This document shows, piece by piece, positions 49,300 to 60,436 of a stretch of 64,000 bases of DNA; within the stretch, counting starts at the first letter, position 1, and every line of letters begins with the position of its first letter. Source of the stretch: Rhododendron vialii (lineage: Eukaryota > Streptophyta > Magnoliopsida > Ericales > Ericaceae); NCBI RefSeq assembly GCF_030253575.1, contig NC_080559.1:33041501-33105500 (forward strand). The letters are read 5' to 3'. The notes beneath the pieces are model-generated. The model searched no databases, was not told the DNA's origin, and saw only the letters and a program-made list of their open reading frames with translations. Made by a program: the position numbers and the translations under genes.

Positions 49300-49362
<63 letters not shown>
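49300..49362 (-). repeat. (GA)n microsatellite upstream of RopGEF
   Basis: A 63-bp GA tract (CT on the RopGEF strand), about 300 bp before its ATG, where leader or core promoter is expected. Confidence 0.95.
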
Positions 49363-49363
<1 letters not shown>

Positions 49364-50284
49364 CATAAACAAAAACAGATGGGTAGCTTCTTCTGTTGGA
49401 TGTGGTGTTCTGAGGAAATTAATGGTTTAGTTTCTTGTTGCTTGCAAATTTTGCGGGAAAGAGGAATCCCGAAATGATTGGTTGGGTTTTTTAGCAACAG
49501 GGCAATTTGTTTCACAAGGCCGAAGACCGAGATTACATCACAAATATGATTGGTTAATACAATGAAAACGTCAGCTTTAAATGAGATCTCTCTCTTTTTT
49601 TAATCCGAAAGAAAGTGTCTCAAGAGTTTTTATTGAAAACTGAAGTAGCCAACGGGCTGAACAAGAACCGAGTCCGGAGCCTTAGGTTGGATAGAGACCT
49701 CAACAATTGGGTTGTCCATGGGGACCGGATAGATATTCCATGAGTACAGAAAACCAAACCCTTAACGGGCGACGAACAGTTTGCACAGGGATAGCCAAAC
49801 AACACTAAACCAGACCAAAACCTGTTAAAACAATAACATAAATGAAAAATAATGTAATAATCTCGAGAGTCACCAAACAAAATCCGCCAACAGACTCAAA
49901 CTTCAAATCTTGCCGACGGAATGAGTACGAATGTTTATTTACCTATTTGTTAGGTGAGTCATCAAAATTGCAAAAATGCAAACGAAATTAACAAGGATCA
50001 TTGAGATTCAAGATTAAGGCCAGGGATAGGATAGGAAGGATATTATCCATATAAGATCACAAATCCAATGGAAAAGGCAAAATCTCAGTACCAGGCCTTA
50101 ATTATTATTGGATTACTGTGGCATCAAAATCAGGAAATGGTTTCGGTTCTGTTATCTAAACACATTGGGCCGTCCTGACTTTGGGCCCTCTCGTTCCGAT
50201 AGAACGGTACCTTGACTGGGCTGGGCCGGTTTAATGACATCAAGCCATAGATACGGATTGGCTATTTAGGCTTCGTTTGTTTTA

Positions 50285-50422
50285 GGAAAAATGATAGCCA
50301 ATGACTTGTTTTGATAATTAATATCCGTCAAGGATATTTTTAGTATTAATAAATATCCTTAGCATGTCCTTAATAGGTATTAATTATCAAAACACATCTT
50401 GAGCCGTCATTTTTCCTTTGTT
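50285..50422. mobile_element. Fold-back MITE
   Basis: AGGAAAAATGATAGCC and CTTGTTTTGATAATTAAT on the left mirror ATTAATTATCAAAACACAT and GTCATTTTTCCT on the right, with an internal GGATATTTTTAGT/AATAAATATCC dyad. It is an imperfect hairpin of about 138 bp. Confidence 0.6.
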
Positions 50423-51417
50423 TTATCTGAATGTTTTAGGCCATCACGTGTACTGGGCTTTGCCCTTTGTTTGGGCTTTTGTCCCATCTGAATATGTTTC
50501 TTGGTTGCAATTTCATTTCCCCCTTAATAAAATATTACTTTTACCGATTAAAAAAAAGAAGATTTCCACTAGCCGAACCGGATTGCAAGTAGATTATTCA
50601 TGAAGAAGTGTTAAATTGATTTGATTACAATAGCCATATGACGACCAGATTTATTTTCATAAAACAAAAAATAAGAATTCTGGTTTTAAAATTGAATTTT
50701 CCCGATCAAACAATGTAGTTAGCATGAATTTATATATAGGGGATTGATTTTCACACCCCCTTTTTTATATCCACACTATCTTTTTTGTCTCTCGTCTTAT
50801 TTTTTATCCATATATCCCTTATCTATCCATATCACTAAAATTCTGTTTACTCATAAGTACAATTAATGCTAATAACAAATAGGAAACAATAACCAAATAC
50901 GTGGCTTTTAATATTATATATAATATAATAATAATCTCGTGAAACAACCCATTGTCTACGGTTTTCAACTGCTTATTATCCCTTGTATACTAGGCTACTC
51001 AAGGTATTTTTAACTGACTAAAGACATTATGCCTTAAAGAAAGACAATAAAAGCAAAAGAAAGGGATTTTTTTGCATTAATTAAAACGAACTGAAACATA
51101 AATACACTTATTGAAAGAATCATACCAACCTCATTTGACAGTGATCTCAATTGTTTAATTGTTCAACGGAGACGAGTTCAAATTTTCTTTACTCAAATTA
51201 TTCAAATGATCTCAATTTAAGTAAGCGAAAACCTATTTATCATTTAATATTTTCTTGCCATTGAAGGACTAAAAATAACGACTGGTACATTTACATGAGT
51301 ATATAGAAGATTTTCTGAGGGAATTTTAATTAATTATATACGTTATGTAGAATTGCTAGTAATACTGTAGATCTATTGGTGGAATATTCCCAAAAAAGTA
51401 GTGAACGTATACAAAGT

Positions 51418-51419
<2 letters not shown>

Positions 51420-51452
<33 letters not shown>
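51420..51452 (+). repeat. (GA)n tract in the leader of the LIKE COV gene
   Basis: A 33-bp AG tract ending 70 bp before the ATG at 51523. Confidence 0.95.
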
Positions 51453-51456
<4 letters not shown>

Positions 51457-51522
51457 GGTCGTTTGGGAGAGTAGTTGGTCTGATTCTCATGGTCGTTGAA
51501 TTGAATCGATTGCAAGCGTCTG

Positions 51523-54500
51523 ATGGGAGATGACAAGTCATCGAAGCTAATGGCGAGCAGAGATCGAGAGCTCCTCATACCCGTCGCTGACTCCGATGGC
51601 GAAGCCTCTTCCAAGCCTTCCTCCTCCTCCTCGGCCGCCTCCTCTTCCTCCTCTCACCACTCCGGCCGCGAGGTCTCCTCTCCCCCCCCCCCCCCCCCCC
51701 CTCTCTCTCTATATATATCTATATACACATACATACATACACACACAAACACACATATTTATTTGCAAATATATGATCATGTGATACAATCTTAGGGTTT
51801 TGGTATTCTAGTCTAGTTGATTTGGTTTGTGAAATAATTGCGAATTCTCGATGAGGATGTAATGGATCGTAGTTTACTTGACCTAATCTGGCACAGACTT
51901 GACTTTTTTTAGTAGAGTCAAAACTTCTGACTCAGTTTTTGGTTCGTGGAAGAGCTGAGTCCGTGTTCTGTTGCTTGAAGTCTGTTTGGTTATTGTGGAG
52001 AATGTAATGAACTAAATGATTGGGAAAAACATATAGCGTGCAAAACTTTTGTATGGGAGCCAGTATCTATCTTTGTTACTCCATATCTCAAACAAAGTCA
52101 CATAAGCTGCGTGCAGCACAAGCAGGAGCATGAGCGTGGGATTTCAAAAACATCTCAAACTACTAAAATTAGTGAGAGCGAGCGCATAGCAAGGATTGAG
52201 AGTGCGAGCGGAGGGTCCTACTGAAGGATTATGGGACTTAGATCTTACCTATTAGTGCTGACTGCTGAGAATACAACAAACTAGCCAATAAACTTTTTTG
52301 TTCTATCTCATCCATTAGTGCTTAGAATACAACTAACCTTTTTTTTTTTGATCCGCGAATACAACTAACCTTAGTGTCCGCGAAATTCAGGGGACTATTG
52401 TTTTATTATTTATGCTTTCAACATGCCCCCTCACGTGTGGCGGACAAACACGTTTAAGTTTGATAATTATGAGGTAAGCGGTGAGGTGGTGCATCAGAAT
52501 CTATTATGTGCTCTGATATCAGATGGGTAAATTCATCATATCTTCTCAAGTGCTTGATAAAATTGAGCCCTTAGAAACTCTCAACACGAGTAAGTAGAGT
52601 AGTGTCCAGTGTCCACCATTACAGAGGGGCTGATCAAACAGAATATATATCTTGTGCTGTGATGGAGGTGTAACTTAGTAGTTTGCATTCTCAAATTTTC
52701 AACAAGATCGAACTTTTAGAACCCTCAACGGGAGTGAATACCATCCACCATTACCCACCTTTAGCAGAGGGGTGGGTCGAACATGATATCTATTGCATGC
52801 CGTGATAGAGGGGTATTCTAAAAGTTATAAGGAGATTGAACTCTTAGAACTGTCAACAGGAGTGAATACTATCCACCATTACCACACATTACTTGTTATC
52901 TGCCTAAATCTCATTCTTTAGATAAACTCAAAGACAGAATTCCTTTACCTAAACCAGACATGTGGCAATCGATGCAAGCATGACCAGCAATACTCATAAG
53001 TCATGTCAACTAATGATGGAAAGATGTGCCCGCACTCAACCCAGTGCATAAGTGCATTCAGATATTAGGTATTCCACTGTTATGCCACTAGGCGGTAAGC
53101 ACTGTACAACTTCTACGTTTATGGCATCGGATAATTTTTTAATGCTTCCGCTACGACCATTGTTCCCTGGCCTTTTCGTGGAGACCTCCGTTGCATAAGT
53201 TTTTCTTTTAGTATTATTGTGCATTTATGCCTGTGTTTCTCTTGTATTGTCTGACAACTATTCTATGCTATGTTGTTACTATGTAGACTTTCTATAAAGT
53301 TTTCAGGAGCTGGGCTTCCAAAAAGTTTATGACAGGATGGTGCGTCTCTCTCTCTCTCTCCCTCTCAGTGTGGATTATATATGTTCTCTCATTTTGTGAT
53401 GTATATCGTCCTTTTCGTTCTTTCTGAAATGTCAAACTTTTGACCTGTGTCTTGTTCGCCAATCTTGATATTTGGCGTCATCATCATGCGAAGAGATGTA
53501 GGAAGTACCAGTCGAGGAGAGGTCACTAACACGGAAAGTTCAAATTTAATTGCATCTTAGTCATATCTTTAGTCTGTGTGTCTTATTGAGAGTTTACTGT
53601 TCTTTGAATACTCTGGTCTGGCCTCTCCAAAAAATCTTGTAGTGGGGATTAGCTGGAACTACATGGGAAAAAGAGAGAAGTTGGAACTAGGTCTGAAGCG
53701 GGGTGTCATCATGGGAGTTGGAACTGAAGTCAGTAATGCTTTTAGAGTTTTACATACTCATGTGGCCAAGGGAAAAATAAGAACTGATTTGGCAATTGCT
53801 AAGGGTTATCATGTGTGGATTCTATGTACATCAGATCAGGGATTTTTCATAGGATTTGGGAGGTGCTAAGGTATGGGTGTCGGGAATTCTAATGGGATAG
53901 GGATCTAAAGGCAGGGTGGATATTCCCTTAATCCGAGTGCAGTTCCAAACCCAGGTTGGCAACTGTTTACCCACTGAAACTTCCACCATACCATGTTGAA
54001 TCGCTCCCCAAACCTCTTCCATGACTGGCAGGCAGTACTGCCAGGAAAATTTCCTTTGAAGTTCGGGTAAATTGCTATCCATAGTTGACCAACTTGCAGC
54101 AAAACATACAAACAGGGACGGGAATTAGTCCAAGTTCCTATTCAAGACCTGTATTGCCATCGTTGACTCCAGAATTAGATCTTGACGCAGCATTTGCCTC
54201 TTTTGTCCTTCTAATTTGTAGCAGTTGGCAAATCTCAGATGATAATGAGAGTGTGTTCTGCATCACGTGTATGATTTCTTGAAATTAGTGCATGATATGG
54301 TTGTCCAATGAGCTGAAATCATGATATTGATTTCTTAAAACTACTTCACTATATGGTTGTCCAATGATCTGAAGTTTGATGTTGACAAGTACTCAAAGTT
54401 CCTCATTTTTAGTTAAGCATGTTACTCGTGGTTATAATTGTTTCTTACTCTTGGCCCCTCCGCAGTGTCATCCTGTTTCCGATAGCAGTCACTTTCTACA

Positions 54501-57125
54501 TAACATGGTGGTTTATCCGTTTTGTGGATGGCTTTTTCTCTCCAATTTATGCTCAGCTGGGCATCAATATATTTGGTAAGAATATCCAGTCTTCCTTTGC
54601 ATGAGGATCCTTTCTTTACTTGTACGTTGTGCTGGTAAGGCTTATATATGTCGAATCAGTATGATGGAAGTTGTGAAACCTGGTCAAAGTTTCTGGTACA
54701 AGGTGACTTTGCTAGCCTTGTTGCTTTTTCTAGATTGCTTTGGTCCTTAACCCGAAGTGTTACTGCTTTTAGATGAGTAACTGCTGGAAACTTTTGATTT
54801 ACTGCCCTGAGAATATTTCTCTCTCTTTTTTCTCTTTTTCTTTTTTCTTTTTTTTTTTGGGGGGGGGGGGGGAAGTCCATGATTTAATGAACAATTTTTT
54901 TGGTAGCACTGTTTTACGTTAACCCCCCCCCCCCCAACCACCCCCCCCCCCCCCCCCGCGCCGTTAGTTTGCCAAAATAAGATTTAAACATGAGTAAGGA
55001 CAAAAGCAAGGAGGGCATTGCTTAGATACAAGGGCAGGAGTTGGCCAGTTTTACAGTTGTAAGGGATAAAGCCTAGAAGTTGTAACAGAATGGATCTTGA
55101 GCTTTAGTCCTAACATCATGGGGCTTCTAGAGGACTCCCCACATGCTTTTGTATGATCCGCTAGACTCCACAATAGCGTCCAAGAAAATTTAGCGAAAGT
55201 TTGTTTTGTCTTTTCCATCTCACTCATGTGTAAGTTTGTGAAGTTAACCTTTCTCAGAAACTGTCGCATCCAAATACTGTACTAAATAATGTGGCTTTTA
55301 TTTTCTCACATCGACACGAAGTTATCAATATTCTCTTGTTGGCATTTCAGTACTTGTAAGAGGCACCTCAGTGGAATAATACTTGTGCTTTTCTCATTTA
55401 CTTTGTATATTTGCTCATGCTTCTTGGCTAGGTCTTGGATTTGTAACTTCGATCACATTCATCTTCTTGGTCGGTGTGTTCATGTCGTCGTGGTTGGGGA
55501 CATCAGTTTTGAGTCTTGGAGAATGGTTCATCAAGCGGATGCCCTTTGTTCGTCATATTTACAGTGCTTCAAAGCAAATTAGTGCTGCCATATCTCCAGG
55601 TCTGACTTCTGTTTGTCAGCTTCCCTGTCTTCTTTTGCAACTTTAATGGATGGATGGATGCATTAGTGTTCTTTGTTTGCCGTCATTGCAGATCAAAACT
55701 CGCAGGCCTTCAAGGAGGTTGCTATCATTAGGCATCCACGTATTGGTGAATATGCATTTGGGTTCATCACTTCATCTGTTGTCCTTCAGGTATGCAACTT
55801 ACTTTTGCTGTTCCAGTATTTTCATTAGCTCACTTAGACAATGCCCTGCCACTGGTGTTTTTTTATGGAAGTATAATAATCTTGCGTATATTCTGAATCT
55901 TGTTGGCTTGGTTCATTGAATCCAATAACGTGCTGCGGACCTTTCCCCTTTCACCCAAACAGATGCATTATTCTTCATTGCTCACCAGTTATATTACGCA
56001 AGGAGTTTACAAGTGGAAATTGGTACCATATTTGTGGTTATGCTTGTGGATATAGTTCTATTTTCTTTTTTGGTACTATATATCTGTCTTCACATTGCTC
56101 AATTGGTTTTCCAACTTCTTACCACCTTGAGATATGTTTTGATGTCTCAAAAGATATGCTTTGTGTGATCTTATGCTTTGTTTGGTATATATGATAATTT
56201 AGCTGCATCCGTAACGTGCCTCTGTGTCCTGAAAGGCAGTTTGCTATTCAGTTTGTTGAAATCTTTGAGAAGCCAGAAAACCGATTTATGTTGATATTTG
56301 TCTGGATGCTAATGTCCTTGCATTCAAACCCCTAACTTTGGTAGTTTAAATTTCAGAACTATTCGGGTGATGAGGAGCTATGCTGTGTATATGTTCCCAC
56401 CAACCATCTTTATATTGGTGATATATTCCTCGTCAACTCCAAGGACGTTATTAGGCCAAACTTATCTGTTCGGGAAGGAATTGGTAAGTCTTCTGTACTT
56501 GTCACGCTCACACTAGATAAAATTACAAGTGGCTGTGGTAACCAGGTACTTGTATGGGATATTAACGAGCGCAGAACATGAGAAGAGAACAGCATCCCCC
56601 GTCACGAATTAAGACGATTCTTCTACAGTTCTGTTGAATCCTAAGATTATTGAAGCACAGTAGAATAAGAGATACTCTCTCAATAAACTCAATATTATTG
56701 CTCACCTAAACAAAACTTCCCATAGCCAAGAGGCTTACATTGTTATGTATAATACTTTATTTTTTTTGAGAAAGCTACAAAATAGGAATACTAAGTCAAA
56801 AGAAACTAGGAAACTAAGTACTTCTAGAAAATTGTTACTAAATTCAAGCATACTAAAAAAATACTAATCCTAAGTTAATAGAACATAAATGTGATACCTG
56901 AGTTCACCCCGAAAATACTAAATAAAATACTAATCCTAAATTATTAGAACATAAATGTGATACTTGGAAAGTTGGAATACACCCCGCATGGAATATGCTC
57001 ATCGCTTTCCTTTGTTTTCACTTGCAGAAATTGTTATCTCTGGGGGTATGTCAATGCCACAGATCTTATCGACACTGGATCCTAGTATCATTCAAGTGGA
57101 TAGAAGTGGGCCTGTCAGAAAATGA
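51523..57125 (+). CDS. LCV: LIKE COV (CONTINUOUS VASCULAR RING family) membrane protein, DUF502
   Basis: Plant membrane protein related to COV1, which limits vascular tissue formation and is linked to the trans-Golgi/vacuolar trafficking route. Seven exons (51523-51672, 53287-53339, 54466-54575, 55432-55599, 55692-55789, 56357-56483, 57028-57125) give 267 residues. The N terminus is Ser-rich and acidic (residues 20-48). Two membrane segments follow: VILFPIAVTFYITWWFIRFV (about 69-88) and LGFVTSITFIFLVGVFMSSW (about 106-125). The conserved soluble part reads GEWFIKRMPFVRHIYSASKQ, AFKEVAIIRHPRIGEYAFGF, CCVYVPTNHLYIGDIFLV and EGIEIVISGGMSMP. It is intact and close to Arabidopsis LCV proteins. 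Intron 1 starts with a run of about 20 C followed by CT, intron 2 starts with a CT tract, and intron 3 holds facing G and C homopolymers. Confidence 0.94.
51682..51710 (+). repeat. Poly-C plus (CT)n just after the LIKE COV exon 1 donor
   Basis: About 20 C residues followed by CTCTCTCTCT, starting 9 bases after the GT donor at 51673. Lengths of such runs are often misread in assemblies. Confidence 0.85.
52540..52890. repeat. Three degenerate tandem copies of a ~130-bp unit in LIKE COV intron 1
   Basis: Each copy contains GA(A/C)CTCTTAGAACTCTCAAC-like sequence, then (G/A)GGAGTGAATAC, then CCACCATTAC and GAGGGG. The copies are clearly related but diverged. Confidence 0.55.
54859..54957. repeat. 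Facing poly-G and poly-C runs in LIKE COV intron 3
   Basis: A run of about 14 G at 54859-54872 is followed by C runs at 54923-54935 and 54941-54957. The G run can pair with the C runs to form a hairpin, and each strand could form four-stranded G or C structures. Confidence 0.85.
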
Positions 57126-58749
57126 AAATTAGGACGGTAGATGTAGTTTGAGTTTTATTTATCGCCTTCTACTTTTGGTAAGTCATCAGAATGACCCACG
57201 ATTGGTACCCATCAGCGTCATGAATCTGTTCTGATGGTGAATATAACGGTTGGCGACGTGTACAATCTTAGGGAGGTAGTGTTTGCTGGGCTATATATTT
57301 GTGTGTTTGGACTTTGGATTGTGTTTACCTGAAGGTCTGGTCACGGATGTCACTCATCTCTCTTTTGATGACTCTTTTGAATGTTTAACTTCCAGAATCC
57401 AGTCACTATTTTAGTTTTGTTGATAGAATGTGACATTATTCGGTTGGAAGGTAGCATCGGTGAATTTTCGATTGTGATTCACGAGTCATGACTTTTGTAC
57501 TCCATTATTTCCTTTTCTCTTGCACATTCAAAAGTCAAACTTATTAGGTCTTTATGTTGGTATTGTTACAGGTTCATCCCGGCAACATCTTATTTTAGTT
57601 TCGATACAAAAAATGCAGAAACTAATCTGAAAATTTTGTATCTCTTGTGTTGCATTCAAGCCTAATCTCTCGAATTATAGATTGAATCACTTCTCGGATT
57701 GTAATGTGTTCATGTTCTTAGCAAAATGGCGTGAACTGTGTTCTTAGCAAAATGGCGTGAACTGTTAACTTGTCGCTGAATTTGTTCATAACCATATACC
57801 AACTGGTATTTGAAGCTGGTTGTTTTGGCATTTGAAGCTTGATTTTGTTGTACTTTTTTTGGCCTTTTCTTCGCAAAGCAAATAATGGAAGAGAGTGTTT
57901 TTCTAATTTTATTTCTCTTCCCTTTCCTGTCCTTAGCTTCCAACCAAACCTAGGTTTTCTACCCACGGCCGCATTAAAATCAAAAGAGCCGTGTCAGCAA
58001 AAAGTACTTCAAGGGAGGTAGCAAATTTGATACACCATTTTGGTGTGGCTTTCGCTCTTTCTTCAAGTTTGAAAAATGAGAAATGACTCTTTTAATTGAC
58101 GTCTCCTCGTATCATTGTAGTATTTATGATTTGTAAACTAATCGATTAGTTTTGATAAACTGGGTCATTTTCATATCAAGAAGTAATATAAGATTTAAAC
58201 ATTTAAAGGATTCCCCAAAATACTCTTGCTACAAGTAGTTTTTCAGCTAATATATGCGTCACCAAAACCAATTTGATGTCAACTTTTGCTATCCTAATTC
58301 CTAAAGCAGGGATAGTCTCAGAAATTTGTGGACGTTGTTTTGGTTTTTTAGTTGACCATTTCCCCTACATTCTTTTGGCATTTTTGTTCATTTTTTTAAA
58401 ATTTTTGTTAAGTTTAAGTTATTTTTCTTATTTATCATTCGCCTCGACGAGAGAAGTCTAAAAAATAAAAAATTATGACTAAAAACATAAAACATTTTCT
58501 AAGGACGGAAAAATACCAAACATCTAGTGTCTTTTGTGTTTTATATGGAAATTTTTTGATTTCGATCTACATTTCTACACTTTTCTAATTCTTCCCATTG
58601 CGAAGCCGAAAAGTTAACAATAGAAAAATTATGAAAAATAAAAAAATACTCCTATCGAAAATAGGAAAAATAACCCGCGTTGATTTCGCTTTATAGCGCA
58701 GGAAATAAACATGCGCTCGGCGCATAATAGTAAAAACCAGCACAACTGA
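57126..58749. other. Intergenic region after the LIKE COV gene
   Basis: AT-rich. A 24-bp unit (TGTTCTTAGCAAAATGGCGT plus GAAC) is repeated head to tail at about 57713-57762. No gene or transposon end recognised. Confidence 0.5.
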
Positions 58750-58780
58750 TAAACCCTAGCTCCTCGCCCTATAAGTAGAA
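58750..58780 (+). promoter_or_regulatory. Telo-box plus TATA box: promoter of the snoRNA cluster
   Basis: AAACCCTAG (58751-58759) is the plant telo-box, common in promoters of snoRNA, ribosomal and translation-factor genes. TATAAGTA at 58770-58777 is at the right distance for transcription to start near 58800, just before the CT tract. Three box C/D snoRNAs follow on the same strand. Confidence 0.65.
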
Positions 58781-58805
58781 TCGAACAAACCCCAAAGGCC
58801 AGGGC

Positions 58806-58806
<1 letters not shown>

Positions 58807-58884
<78 letters not shown>

Positions 58885-58907
58885 TGTGGATCTCTCTCTC
58901 TCTCTCT
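58807..58907 (+). repeat. (CT)n-(GT)n-(CT)n compound microsatellite
   Basis: A CT tract at 58807-58845, GT at 58851-58880 and CT again at 58891-58907, at the expected start of the snoRNA precursor. Confidence 0.95.
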
Positions 58908-59142
58908 GGTTGTGTATGCGTGTGTGTAATGGTGGATCCGTGTAGATCGCACTAGTGATTGCACAGAGTACACAGTAATTGGTATGTCCAGTGATCTTCT
59001 TCCTTTAAGTGAAGGACTACAAAAGCTTCAAAAGTCTTTGTTCTAATTTTGAGTCTGTTTACTTATTGATTTTGTGAAGGTTCTTTACGATTGATTAACT
59101 AGATTCATACTGTGTAATTAGTTTGCTTATAAAGACCACCGA

Positions 59143-59240
59143 GGGACTGTGATGACTACATGTGATTGGTCTCGTTCGTCGTAATGGCTTTTTTGCCTTG
59201 CCGACCATCCTGATATATCACCACCCATAAACTGAGTCCC
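59143..59240 (+). ncRNA. Candidate box C/D snoRNA with guide to 18S rRNA
   Basis: The terminal stem GGGAC (59143-59147) pairs with GTCCC (59236-59240). Box C is GTGATGA (59149-59155) and box D is CTGA (59232-59235). An internal CTGA at 59210-59213 could be D'. The stretch before box D, CACCACCCATA, is complementary to TATGGGTGGTG of plant 18S rRNA as I remember it. A second stretch, GGTCTCGTTCGT (59168-59179), is complementary to ACGAACGAGACC in the same rRNA. Boxes and stem are read directly; targets rest on remembered rRNA sequence. It is the first member of the cluster. Confidence 0.65.
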
Positions 59241-59318
59241 CTTAGTAAAATGGTTTATCTTATTTTTGGTTTTGTTTTGGGTATTTTATGGTTTGTGGTT
59301 TGAATATCTTTGTGTAAC

Positions 59319-59418
59319 AAAACGGGGCCAGATGATGATCAAAAGCATAGTTCAGATGATATTACTATGTGATTATACATTTCAAAAGTCTTTCGCTCCT
59401 ATCTGATGACCCCGTTTT
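59319..59418 (+). ncRNA. U80: snoRNA U80 (SNORD80/snR60 homologue), box C/D
   Basis: The terminal stem AAAACGGGGCCA pairs with TGACCCCGTTTT (59407-59418), 12 positions with one G-U-like or mismatched pair. Box C ATGATGA is at 59332-59338 and box D CTGA at 59403-59406. The guide before box D, AAGTCTTTCGCTCCTAT, pairs with ATAGGGGCGAAAGACT of 25S rRNA. It is the same guide I remember from human SNORD80, where CATAGTTCAG downstream of box C is also shared. It therefore directs 2'-O-methylation of a G in large-subunit rRNA. Plants usually process such RNAs from polycistronic precursors, which fits the neighbours. Confidence 0.9.
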
Positions 59419-59541
59419 TAACTATGATTTCATAGAAATTTGAGATTTATCGTGGGTTTAGATGATCCTTTACTTGATTATGTTAATCTTAGTTTTTTTT
59501 TTCTTGTTCTTTGTAATTATCTTTTGGTTTCTACATTTGAT

Positions 59542-59626
59542 TAGGCCGATGATTAACCAAACTTTACAAGACAAGCATATGTCTGAAACAACTAATGTTG
59601 ACATCTAATCTTCTCTATGAGGCCTA
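59542..59626 (+). ncRNA. U27: snoRNA U27 homologue, box C/D
   Basis: The terminal stem TAGGCC (59542-59547) pairs perfectly with GGCCTA (59621-59626). Box C is GATGATT (59548-59554), D' is CTGA (59583-59586), and the terminal D box is the variant ATGA (59617-59620). The guide GACAAGCATATG before D' is complementary to CATATGCTTGTC near the 5' end of 18S rRNA and is identical to the guide remembered for human SNORD27. It should direct methylation of an A close to the 18S 5' end. The atypical terminal D box is the main weakness. Confidence 0.85.
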
Positions 59627-59629
59627 TCT

Positions 59630-60190
59630 TGTACTCTTTAATTTTTTTGGCATGTTTTGTGTTAAGCGCGGAAAGCATAAACATTTTATTTTGAGCAATC
59701 ATACAAGTTGAATCTGTAATGTTGGAACAACTTTCAAAGGTTTAGATTGGACATAGATGGAGCAGGCTTTGATACTACACAAGATAGGTAATAGATACCT
59801 TCTTATGGTAGGAGAATTGGTATTCATAATTGATTTGGAGATAGTGTGGTTTATGACTCTGGTGGATCCCCTCGTTCTAAATAGCTTAGAAACTGGGTTA
59901 GTCAATGAATTATATCCCAAACCCTTCCCAAATAATTGTATGAAAGATTCTATTGCATTGCCAGGCGTGTCGATAATGTAAACTCTATCTAGAAGTGTAT
60001 AATGTCTAAATTCCAGTTCAGAAATGAATTATTGTGGTTTGGTTCAGCAAGGATGTTCCTTTAAGGCCTTGAATCTTTGGTTGGCTGTGCAACAAAGGAA
60101 ACCTAACAACGAGGATAGGTTTTCCAATCAGGTGATAATAGTGTATTCAAGCTGTTATGTTATCATCTTTAAAAAAAAAAGAAAAGGCTG
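59630..60190. other. Possible 3' part of the snoRNA precursor, no further RNA recognised
   Basis: Downstream of the U27 homologue I find no further paired C and D boxes with a terminal stem. Box H/ACA RNAs could be missed because they lack strong sequence motifs. Confidence 0.35.
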
Positions 60191-60195
60191 TGGAT

Positions 60196-60306
60196 TTTGT
60201 CACTTCTTTTTTTGTTAACGCCACATTTTTGCAAGTGTATTTTTTGAAAATAAAAATACATTTGCAGGAGAGTGGCGTTAACAAAAAAGAAAGTGGCAAA
60301 ATCATT
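60196..60306. mobile_element. Short hairpin-forming MITE
   Basis: TTTTGTCACTTC, TTTTTTTGTTAACGCCAC and TTGCAAGTGTATTTTT on the left mirror AAAAATACATTTGCAGGAG, GTGGCGTTAACAAAAAAG and AAAGTGGCAAAA on the right, leaving a loop of only about 10 bp. Confidence 0.6.
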
Positions 60307-60436
60307 TCAAAAAAAAAAAACTGTTCTGTTATCTAGCGGTGGCAAAGAAACCAATATGCACCTCTTTGAATGTTCATTTCAAAAGCTAATTTGGCAAGAG
60401 GTGCGGATAGAGATAACGGTTCCGGTATTCAGCTAA

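Larger units (their letters stand above)
49005..51419. other. Divergent spacer between RopGEF and LIKE COV genes
   Basis: A shared upstream region of 2.4 kb holding a GA tract (49300-49362), GC-poor DNA and a fold-back near 50285-50420. No coding signal or RNA gene recognised. Confidence 0.5.

Noticed and set aside
53831-54111. Minus-strand open frames in LIKE COV intron 2
   Set aside because: No domain recognised; possibly a degraded repeat, but nothing in the sequence supports a gene.
58981-59045. Possible fourth snoRNA (GTCC...GGAC hairpin with GTGATC)
   Set aside because: No box D follows and the box C match is poor, so it was not called.
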